From positions 1 to 52,362 of IMG/VR virus record IMGVR_UViG_3300017971_000072: DNA of 52,362 nt; one strand, given 5' to 3'. The translations under genes were made by a program, and so were the position numbers. Under the pieces are notes generated by a model that did not search any database, was not told the origin of the DNA, and saw only the letters and a list, made by a program, of their open reading frames with translations. Of this stretch, positions 23,567 through 32,400 are shown in pieces. The stretch is from a virus. Positions within the stretch are counted from its first letter, which is position 1; every line of letters starts with the position of its first letter.

Positions 23567-26500
23567 CCAGGCGTCGTATTCCACATCCAGAGGTTCCGAC
23601 AGAGGTTCGCCAGGCGTTTCAATATTTAGTGGAGGACACTGGCGTTTTGACGGATGGCGCCGCTGGTGAAGTCTTGGTCGGGATTGGCGTAGGGTCTGCG
23701 CCAGCATGGGGCACGCAGCTAACTGGATTGACGTTGCTGACTGTTGACAACATCACAGTCAATGGTGCGGCAATCACAAGTGATACTGGGGCGATCAGTT
23801 TCGGAGACGAGAATCTCTCGACAACTGGATCGATCACAGGTGGCCTCTTGAACATCGACAACATCACGATCGATGGTGCGACGATTACGAGCGATACTGG
23901 CGCGATTAGCTTCAATGACGAGAACCTCTCGACGACCGGAGCGATCACGGGGGTCAATGTTACCAGCGGCGCCGACCCTGGGCACACGCACACTGGAGCT
24001 AGTCTGAGTGGGATCGACATCTCTGATGACACAAATCTGGCTGTTACTGCGCCGATAACGCTGACTGACGATACCGTTGGATTGGATCAATCCGGCATCG
24101 ACCATGGTTCAGTTAGCGGCCTCAATGACGACGACCATCCTCAGTATCATAACGATACGCGTGGTGATGCGAGATACTATACGGAGACGGAACTCGACGG
24201 TGGTCAGCTTGACAATCGATACTACACTGAAACGGAACTCGATGGCGGGCAGCTTAATAGCCTGTACTTTACTGAAGCTGAACACATCAATAGCAGCTCC
24301 GGGTCTTCGGATGCCGGAAAGCCAATAGTCTTGAATGCAGTCGGCCTGGTGGACCCGACAATGGTTCCGTCAGCGGCCAGTGGTGGCTTTGCTGACGATG
24401 GCCAGGTAGTGTTTACCGAAGAGATCGGTCTTGATTGGTACGAAGTTGACAACTCAGGATACTACATTAAGGCGTTCTCGTATCTCGGCAATGGTATCGT
24501 GCTGGCAGGTGGTGGCGGCGGGCGCGTCTTACGCTCTACGGACTATGGAGAGAACTGGACCGACCTCGGGCAGCAGCATAGTACAACATACGTCGAAGGG
24601 CTCGCCAATTGTGGAAGTGGCGTTGTCGTGGCTGCGACCAGGGCTGGTGGAAAGGTATTGCGGTCCACTGATTACGGCGCAACATGGAGCGATCTCGGGC
24701 AGCAGCACAGTGCCGCGAACCTCTGGGCTGCATGTTTCGTTGGGGATGACACGGTTCTAATTGGCGAAGGCTCAGGTCGAATTTTTCGATCTACCGATAA
24801 CGGGCAGAATTGGACCGATCTTGGCCAGCAGTTTTCGCAATCTATTATCTACTCGCTATGTTATCTCGGCAGTGGGGTGGTCCTGGCGGGAACTGCGAAT
24901 GGTGGCCTGATTCTAAAATCGTCTGATCGTGGGGCTACATGGTCAAGCAAGGGGCAGCTTGGTTCAGCGACGAGTGTGTGGGCGATTTGCTACGTTGGCG
25001 ACGGCATAGTGCTTGCTGGCACTTCTCCGAATGGCCACATTTTCAGGTCTACTGACTACGGTGAGAATTGGTCCGATCTTGGGCAGCAGGCCAGTCAGGC
25101 ATCGATTGAGGGAATCGCTTATCTGACTCATGGCATTTGCATCGCCGGAACTTCCATAGGCGGCAAGGTGCTTCGGTCAACTGACTACGGTGCTACCTGG
25201 ACCGATCTCGGCAACATCTACTCGTCTGTTGTGTACGAGGTAGCCAATGCGGGTGAGGGTACTGCGCTGGCTGGCTCTGCTGGCAAGATTCACAAGTCTG
25301 GAGTGTTTCTTACGACTGGGCCGGCCGATGGCTCTGAGGTTACTTACTATCTGAAGAGCGAGTATCTCAACAGCAGCGCTGGTGCTGGCGATGCGGGCAA
25401 GCCAATCGTGCTTGACGCTGGTGGGCATATCGATGCGACAATGATTAACGATGCCGACATCGACCATGATTCGTTGACTGGCTTTGTTGCTGATGAGCAT
25501 ACTGATGCAAAGGTAAAAGTGGATTCTGGCGCAACAGCCGGATATATCGGTGCTGCATCGAATGATGGTGTATTGCGAGCCGCCTCGCCTTTGACGTATA
25601 CGGACGGTGGCGATTACGTGACGCTTGGTTCAGATGCACTGCCTGCCATCAAGACAAACACTACGTACTACATCGCCACGCCAGGGAATGGTGGCGATGA
25701 TACGACTGGAGACGGCTCGGTTGGCAGCCCATGGGCGACGCTAGCCAAGGCGCTCACTTACATCGGCGACTATCTGATCGGGCCAGGCGCCACTGTGACG
25801 ATTCAGCTTGGTGATGGCACGTATGCGTGGTCTTCCACTGACGTGTTTGAGCATCAAGACGGAAAAAGGATATCTATCGTAGGAGAGAACACATACAGCA
25901 AGACGTTAAGCTCGATTCAAAGCTCCTCTGGCTCTGCTGGCGCATGGTCGATCATCCTGAACCTGGATAGTGTGGCGAACATTGAAGTCGGCGACTATGC
26001 GATGGTGGCGTATAACGTCTCTGGTGGGACCCTGCCTGAATGCCTGTGTGGTTGCTGGGAGGTCACTAACGTCGATGCAGTGAACACAAGGATAACGATC
26101 CTGTCATTGCATCAGCATAGTTCGGCTCCGAGCGGTGCGGTGGCTGGAACAGTTACAATCGTCAAGACAATCTTGGGGTATTCTGGATGCACTGGCCTAG
26201 AGATAGGCGAGCTTCGTGCGCTTGGCAATCTCAACAAGGTTGTTTTCGTCGGCGACAAGACCGGCGGGACATACGGAATTAGCGTGACTGGCAAGGCGTT
26301 CTTGCAGCTTGGAAGCACTGTTGGTGTGTCCTCGTTTGATATTGGTGTGCGGGTTCTATCGTTTGGGCATCTTGAGGGTGATTACTTGATGTCCTGTGGA
26401 AATGATACGCAAAATCTCCAACTGAATTTTGGGACCGGGAGAACAGTTCGCGGCGTGTTCTCTGGGTCTGACGGCACGTTTGGAAGCATTTATGCGATAA

Positions 26501-26745
26501 CCAGCATCCTGAATACTTATGGCGCTGTAGTCAGTGGGAACACGCAAAGTGGAGTGTACGCTACTTCATCGTCTACGATCGGCATAACAACCCCAGCAAA
26601 AATTACATACAACCAGGCGTATGGTACGTATGCAACGATCAACACAATCATCAACGCATCGACTTCAACATTCACAGGAAATGGCACGGTGTCGTCGCCT
26701 GCGCTAAATACACTCGGGAACATCGAATCGTACGTCATTAACTGA
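23563..26745 (+). CDS. Tail fibre/spike with Asp-box propeller and beta-helix
   Basis: 1,060 residues from ATG 23563 (ATGA overlap). An N-terminal adaptor (~60 residues) leads to two near-identical 35-residue repeats (SDTGAISF-DENLSTTG). A collagen-poor fibre stalk follows with VSGLNDDDHPQYHND and twin RYYTETELDGGQL repeats. Then come six or more Asp-box units of the form RSTDYGENWTDLGQQ (about residues 320-575), as in sialidase/BNR propellers. A second stalk and a right-handed beta-helix starting at YYIATPGNGGDD (about residue 705) complete it. It most likely binds, and perhaps degrades, host surface polymers. I see no certain catalytic triad. Confidence 0.75.
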   Translation: MTRRRIPHPEVPTEVRQAFQYLVEDTGVLTDGAAGEVLVGIGVGSAPAWGTQLTGLTLLTVDNITVNGAAITSDTGAISFGDENLSTTGSITGGLLNIDNITIDGATITSDTGAISFNDENLSTTGAITGVNVTSGADPGHTHTGASLSGIDISDDTNLAVTAPITLTDDTVGLDQSGIDHGSVSGLNDDDHPQYHNDTRGDARYYTETELDGGQLDNRYYTETELDGGQLNSLYFTEAEHINSSSGSSDAGKPIVLNAVGLVDPTMVPSAASGGFADDGQVVFTEEIGLDWYEVDNSGYYIKAFSYLGNGIVLAGGGGGRVLRSTDYGENWTDLGQQHSTTYVEGLANCGSGVVVAATRAGGKVLRSTDYGATWSDLGQQHSAANLWAACFVGDDTVLIGEGSGRIFRSTDNGQNWTDLGQQFSQSIIYSLCYLGSGVVLAGTANGGLILKSSDRGATWSSKGQLGSATSVWAICYVGDGIVLAGTSPNGHIFRSTDYGENWSDLGQQASQASIEGIAYLTHGICIAGTSIGGKVLRSTDYGATWTDLGNIYSSVVYEVANAGEGTALAGSAGKIHKSGVFLTTGPADGSEVTYYLKSEYLNSSAGAGDAGKPIVLDAGGHIDATMINDADIDHDSLTGFVADEHTDAKVKVDSGATAGYIGAASNDGVLRAASPLTYTDGGDYVTLGSDALPAIKTNTTYYIATPGNGGDDTTGDGSVGSPWATLAKALTYIGDYLIGPGATVTIQLGDGTYAWSSTDVFEHQDGKRISIVGENTYSKTLSSIQSSSGSAGAWSIILNLDSVANIEVGDYAMVAYNVSGGTLPECLCGCWEVTNVDAVNTRITILSLHQHSSAPSGAVAGTVTIVKTILGYSGCTGLEIGELRALGNLNKVVFVGDKTGGTYGISVTGKAFLQLGSTVGVSSFDIGVRVLSFGHLEGDYLMSCGNDTQNLQLNFGTGRTVRGVFSGSDGTFGSIYAITSILNTYGAVVSGNTQSGVYATSSSTIGITTPAKITYNQAYGTYATINTIINASTSTFTGNGTVSSPALNTLGNIESYVIN

Positions 26746-26746
26746 C

Positions 26747-27694
26747 ATGGCCGGAGCATACACAGCGAAAGTTGCCGCCTCGTCTTCGCCGGAAGTTCCG
26801 CCAGGCTGGGGTGACTGGTTGTTTCCTGGCCCATATCCACCTGGGTACGTGCCAGAGTTGGCTATGGGACTCACTGTGCCGTCGTATGTTGTGCCAGGCG
26901 AGCAGGCAACTGGGGTTATCGGGAAGTTGACAGACCATACGGATTACGGAACTGGAGAGCCAAGTGGCAACACCACATGGACAGCAACTCTCAAGAGCAC
27001 TGGCGATACTGTCCAGCTTAAGGAGGATGTCGGTGACGATTTCGCTGATTCAATAGAGAAGGATTACTCGAATCTGACTGGTGATTTCTGGGGAAGTGAA
27101 CCATCCTTCTACTTTGACATCAGTGCTGCCGACATAGGCGATAGTATCGTGTTGTGCGCGGAAGACGGCGATGCCTTTGGTTACTCTGTTTCGGAAGAAG
27201 ACGAGATTCCGATTATAGCTGCTGTTGTCTTGGAGGCAATCAAGTCGATTAGCGTTACGCTTACATTGACTGACCATGAAATCAGCAGTCCATCGTCGCC
27301 GAAACTCAGGGTTAAGGTTTCGCGGACACCAACAGAGCAGATAGATTGGCCTCAGTTTGGCGCGGTCTGCTACTACGGCGATCCAATCTGGTGGTCTGAC
27401 GATACTTCATATAACGAGATTAGTGAATTCACTTGCTCGGCAAGCTATTCGTCGATTACTGCCGTATGTACCTCGCCCGTAGAAGGTAAGGTTTACAGCA
27501 TCACACTTGATGCAGATACAGTTGGTAACGCCGGCCTTTGTGTTACCTTTAACGCAGTGATTACAAGAGATGACGACAGCACCGAAGAGGAAGAGTATAG
27601 CTTCACGATCGATCCACACGGAGGCAAGGTAACGTCGTACGTTTACATCAACATAGACAATAGGTCTGTTGTTTTCTCTGGATGGGAAGGGTAA
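26747..27694 (+). CDS. Tail-associated beta-rich protein, unknown
   Basis: 315 residues. A proline-rich N-terminus (PGWGDWLFPGPYPPGYVP) precedes Ig-like beta segments (ITLDADTVGNAGLCVTFNAV). Directly follows the tail fibre with one base between stop and ATG. It may be a fibre chaperone or a second receptor-binding part. The frame has even composition throughout and no sign of decay. No family recognised. Confidence 0.6.
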   Translation: MAGAYTAKVAASSSPEVPPGWGDWLFPGPYPPGYVPELAMGLTVPSYVVPGEQATGVIGKLTDHTDYGTGEPSGNTTWTATLKSTGDTVQLKEDVGDDFADSIEKDYSNLTGDFWGSEPSFYFDISAADIGDSIVLCAEDGDAFGYSVSEEDEIPIIAAVVLEAIKSISVTLTLTDHEISSPSSPKLRVKVSRTPTEQIDWPQFGAVCYYGDPIWWSDDTSYNEISEFTCSASYSSITAVCTSPVEGKVYSITLDADTVGNAGLCVTFNAVITRDDDSTEEEEYSFTIDPHGGKVTSYVYINIDNRSVVFSGWEG

Positions 27695-27699
27695 GTAAT

Positions 27700-28389
27700 A
27701 TGGGTATGTGGGGCGGCGGTTCTGGGTTTGGTATGTCCACGACAACCGGCCCGTTTGGAATGACTTCTTCGTCGTACGATGCTGGTGCGGCCATGCAACA
27801 GAGGCTTGCGCAGGAGCAATGGGACTGGCAGAAGCGGCTTTATGAACAGCAGGCCAAGCAATCCGAGCAGCTAGGCGGCAGCTTGAGCCGACTCATCAAC
27901 CAGTACAACACAGCATATGGCCAGGCAAAGGCGGCGAATGAGCAGCGGTATAAGCAGCTCCTCGACATTGCCGACCAGACCACTGGGCAGCGGGAAGCTG
28001 ACATTCGCAGCGACTACGCTGGCCGTGAGGCGGACATCATACAGCAACTCGCCAGGTGGGGTGGCTCGACAGTTGGTTCAGTACTGGGCCTTGGAGTGGA
28101 GCGCGAAAAGCAATCGGCGTTGAATCGCCTTGCTGACGAGATGCAAGGGACGAAGCTCGGGATCATCGAGCGGCGCGAGGATGAGTATCCGAGTTCTGAC
28201 GTAATCGTATCGCTTGTCAACGCTCTCGGGCAGGGTACTGGAAACGCTGATCTCTTTAGTGCACTCGGGAACATCACCTTAACCGGCTCCGGTGCGCCGG
28301 CGATAGGTAGTGGTGGCGGTGGCGGACCAACTAGGACTACCGGCGCGCCAAGGCTAGGCGGAGTAACGCGATACGGAGCAAGGGCATAA
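27700..28389 (+). CDS. Internal virion-type protein, helical with glycine-rich ends
   Basis: 229 residues from ATG 27700. Glycine-rich start (MGMWGGGSGFGMSTTTGPFG), a long glutamine/alanine helix (RLAQEQWDWQKRLYEQQAKQ), then a glycine-rich tail (GSGGGGGPTRTTG). Proteins of this build precede the large ejection protein in podoviruses. They are often released into the host envelope during DNA entry. Inference only. Confidence 0.55.
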   Translation: MGMWGGGSGFGMSTTTGPFGMTSSSYDAGAAMQQRLAQEQWDWQKRLYEQQAKQSEQLGGSLSRLINQYNTAYGQAKAANEQRYKQLLDIADQTTGQREADIRSDYAGREADIIQQLARWGGSTVGSVLGLGVEREKQSALNRLADEMQGTKLGIIERREDEYPSSDVIVSLVNALGQGTGNADLFSALGNITLTGSGAPAIGSGGGGGPTRTTGAPRLGGVTRYGARA

Positions 28390-28391
28390 TC

Positions 28392-29444
28392 ATGGCGATA
28401 CGAGTTAAGCATGGTGAGGCGGACCTCGGAGCGCTGGTGCAGTTGGCGGCACTGGCCGGAGCCGCACAGGCAGAGGCACCTCAAGTGCCGAGTGTGTTCC
28501 CGCAGGGTGCGCCGCGAGTTGGCGGAGGCGGTGGCGGCCGGCGATACCCGTCTCGTGCTCCGCGCCTGGAGGATTACGGCCGGATCAAGTACCCAACCGC
28601 CGGCGAGCGAATGGCTGAGACAAAGACTCAGCAGATGGAGATCGAAAAGAAGATGCGCCTCCAAGAGGAGGCACGGCAGGCCGCGGTTCCAGTCGATTTC
28701 AAATACACAGCAAAGCAGAAAGCCGAGATCGCCAGGCTTCAGAATGCCAAGCAAGACCTGCTGCGGAACAATCGACTTACTGATGTCGAAAAGCAACTCA
28801 TGGGGCGTGAGATCGACGCGCAGATTGATTCAATCTTGCCGACCGGCATTCCTCGCGATCCAAGTGCTCCGCAGTATCCGCCTGGACATGGGCCAGGTGA
28901 CACATTCCAAGAGCCGGATGGTTCGTGGTACACCGTCACGCCAGAAGGCGAGAAGAAGCTCCTTGTGCGATATGACCAGACAAGAGAGTACGTCGAGCAG
29001 AAGGCAGCTCGCGATAAAGAGCTGAAGCTACTCGACATTCGCCATCAGATAACTAAGACTCCTATCGGGCCACCCGATAATCAGCGACTTCCCGAGAAAG
29101 AAGATGTCGATCGGATGATGGCCGTGATTTCGGGTGATGTGCCGGAGTATGGTACGCCCGAGGAAGAGGAGCTGTTAAGGCAGCGGGTCGCGGAATTGAA
29201 GCAAGCACCTCAAGTGGCCAATGAGGCAGGCAAAGACTTGTCCCGTGAGTTTATCGGTCGGAACCGAATGATGGGCGTCAGCCCAGGCAGGGATGAGGAA
29301 GACTTACCGATTGAAGTCGCCAATGCCCAGGCGTTCTTAAAGGAGATGCGTCGGCGTAAAGAGCACGGCGAGAGGCTGTCATCTGGCGCCGCGCAGGCGA
29401 TCAAACGAGCTAAGGATATGCTGCGGAGGCATAACAGGGGATAG
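28392..29444 (+). CDS. Charged helical virion protein, unknown
   Basis: 350 residues. Alanine-rich start, a GGGGGG hinge at about residue 45, then lysine/glutamate-rich helices (KTQQMEIEKKMRLQEEARQA) and a basic C-terminus (AIKRAKDMLRRHNRG). Between the glycine-rich virion protein and the 1,582-residue ejection protein, so probably an internal virion or ejectosome component. No catalytic motif seen. Confidence 0.55.
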   Translation: MAIRVKHGEADLGALVQLAALAGAAQAEAPQVPSVFPQGAPRVGGGGGGRRYPSRAPRLEDYGRIKYPTAGERMAETKTQQMEIEKKMRLQEEARQAAVPVDFKYTAKQKAEIARLQNAKQDLLRNNRLTDVEKQLMGREIDAQIDSILPTGIPRDPSAPQYPPGHGPGDTFQEPDGSWYTVTPEGEKKLLVRYDQTREYVEQKAARDKELKLLDIRHQITKTPIGPPDNQRLPEKEDVDRMMAVISGDVPEYGTPEEEELLRQRVAELKQAPQVANEAGKDLSREFIGRNRMMGVSPGRDEEDLPIEVANAQAFLKEMRRRKEHGERLSSGAAQAIKRAKDMLRRHNRG

Positions 29445-29445
29445 C

Positions 29446-32400
29446 ATGCCACTCGATCTGTCACTACTTGAACTTGACGCCAGAAAGAAGGTTCGTCGCG
29501 CCGGTGGCGTGGACGCTGATGTTCTCCGGTGGGCTGACGAGTACACCGAGACTCATCGTACCGGCGGCGTGGACCTGGATGTCCTTCGGTGGGCTGACAA
29601 GTACATCGAGGAAGCACCGGAGGAAGAGCTGCGACCGAAGCTCACGCCGGCCGAACGCGAGGAAGCTCTCCGCCGGGCCGAGGAAGAGCGGCTACTGGCA
29701 CAGGCCCACAAAGAACTCGGCGAGACGGCGCTCCCGAGCGTCAGGGCGTACTCGATCGAGGCCGGGGCCGATATCGTATCCCCGCTTGCCAGGCTGGCCG
29801 GAAAGGGCGAGTACGCTGACCGGATGGTTCGCTGGGCAGACGCCATCGAGCAGGCTCAACAGAAGCGCGAGGTAGGCGGGCTGATCCCCGATGTCCTCCA
29901 GCGGGGGGTTCGGGGCGCGGGGCGGTCCCTGACTTCCATGGCTGGCGCCGGGATGGTCGGGGGGCCGTACGCTGCCATCGGAGTGGCTGCCGGCCAAGAG
30001 ACCAACAGGGCAATTACGGAGGGCAAGGACGCAGGGCTGCGAGGCACTGAGCTGGCCGGCTATGCAGTCAGTCAGGGGGTTATCGAGGCTGCGCCGGCCA
30101 TGGTAATGCAGCGGGTCGGCTTAGGTGGTACTGAATCCCTGGTGGCCGGTAAGCAGGCCGTGGCATCCGGGGTCCGTGAGGCCCTGAAGCGGATGGGTAT
30201 GGCCGTCGCGGAAGAGGTCCCCGAGGAGCTGGTGACCGAGATCGGCCATGCCGTCGCCGCCAAGGTGGCCGGCGTAGACCCCGAGAGCCTCACGAAGGAC
30301 AGCCTGCGCCAGATCGTCGAGGACACCACTGTCCAGACGGTTCTTACGGTCGGCATGGCCGGGGCGCCCGGCGTGGCGCGGGCCGCCCAGAGCCGGAGGG
30401 CCGCGGCACGGGAAGCGGAGATTGTCGCCCATGCGGAGGAGAAGCGGGCTCCATCCCGGAAGACCTGGAAGCGCTGGGGTATGGACCCGGAAGCCGGGAA
30501 GTCAGCTAAGCAACGGCGGGAAGTCACGCAGCATCTTGCCACGATGCTCAAGGCCGTCAGGGAGGCTGCTACGCAGCTCACAGAGGCTCCTGTGGCGCCG
30601 GTGGCGGAGACGACTCAGGAGCCGGCCATGGGGGCGGAGGCCGCCAGCGAGCCGCCTGCGGCCACTGAGCAAGAGTCAGCGGCCTTGGAATCGGCGGCCG
30701 GGCAGCCGATCGCGCCGGAGGTTACTACTACCCCCGCCAAGAAGCCAGCCGTAGTCCCTCAAGAAGAGGCTGAGCCGGCGGTGGTTCGTCAGGTGGGGCC
30801 GATTGAACATGACTTCCCAGCCGAGGTCAAGGGCACTGGTGAGCGGGTCAGCGCTCGTGAGGTTGTGCGCCGGATCGGGCAAATCTGGGGAGTGCCGATC
30901 CGCGAGGGACGTGTCGGTGGGCGCCGCGGGGGCATCTTTAAGATGAAGCCGCAGGTTGCCCGGCTGGCGCGCGGCGAGGAAGCTTCCGGTGCCGTGGCCG
31001 TCCATGAGGCGATCGGGCACTACCTCGACTCCGAGACGCGAATCCTGAAGGGCGATATCCCGAAAGCAGCGCTGGCTGAGCTTGGGCAGTTTGATTATGA
31101 CCAGACGAAGCAACGGGCTTCTGAAGGGCTTTCTGAGTACCTGCGCGGCTACCTGACCGGCGGGATTGAGATTGCTCGTGGCGGCATCGATGTGAGGGCA
31201 CAGGCGCCGGAGTTCACGCGGCACTTCGAAGCATGGCTCGACAAGCATCCCGATATCAAGCAGAAGATGGTGGCAACCAAGCCACTCTTCGATGCCTACC
31301 GCCGGGCTGGCGCAGTCGGCCGAGTGAAGGGGCAGATCAGTAAGACCGGCCGCGACGTGGCGGAGATACAGCCGCCACTCAAGAAGCGTGTAAATGAGTG
31401 GAAAGAGCTCCTATACACTCGCATTAAGGAAGAGGGTCGGCCGGTCGCGAGGTTCGTCGAGGAGGCGAAGAAGCGCGGGTATATACCCGGCAAGGAAACC
31501 GACCCGTTCGAGGACTACTCAGCGCTGCGTCAGATTGGGCCGCACTTCGCCGCAAATGCGATTGAGCACGGTGTCTTCCGGTTGTCTGACCATCAAATGA
31601 TTGGCCCGTCACTCATCGAAGCGCTGGCCGAGATCGAGGATGACGAGGACTATGAGAATTTCGTGGCCTGGGCTTACGCACGCCACGCAGTTGAGTCATG
31701 GAGTAAAGGTAAAGATCCGGGTATCACTCTCCAGGACGCCCAGGAGACGCAGAAGCAACTCTACGATCCGAGGTATGAGCGAGCTGCCGCGAAGATTACG
31801 GCATTCAATGATGCTCTGATCGATGTACTGGTTGACTCAGGTGCCCTTGAGGTAGCAGAGGCCGCCAAAATCAAAGGGTACTATCAAACGTATATTCCGC
31901 TCCGCAGGGCAAGGCGCAGGGGTGGTGTTGGCGGCGGCAGGAAACTCGTGGACCTGTCAAAGCCGCTCCGGGGCCGTAGTGGTAGCGGCCTCCAAATCAT
32001 TGATCCGCTTGAAGCGACGCTCTCGCGGGCCATTCAGCTCTATGAGCGAGCGGCAAAGCAAGTCGTTACCGACAAGATCGTGCGGGTTGCCAGGGAAACT
32101 AAGGGGCTCGGTATCTGGGTAGAGAGGGTGCCGACAAAGAACCTGCCGACGAAATTCACTATCAGTGAGATCAAGGATCAACTATCCGGGATACTGGCCG
32201 ACGAATTCGGGGAGGGCGGATTCACTAAGGAAGAGATTGACACGATCCTCAGTCAAGTCAATCCGTATACTGCGCTAACCGTCTGGCGCCCGGATCTAAT
32301 GACTGATAAGAGCGGCGAGCCGATCGCCAGGATTATGATCGATGGGCAGCAGCAGTTCTACCAGCTACACCCGGAGCTGCACAAGTCACTCGGCGGGCTC

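Noticed and set aside
23700-25300. CRISPR array or tandem satellite
   Set aside because: The periodic repeats are coding repeats of the tail fibre (stalk and Asp-box units) with codon-level variation, not identical direct repeats with unique spacers. No CRISPR array is present anywhere.
28014-28796. Long minus-strand frames under the late genes (for example 260 residues at 28014-28796 and 409 residues at 16237-17466)
   Set aside because: They are shadows of well-supported plus-strand genes with no ribosome sites and biased composition.
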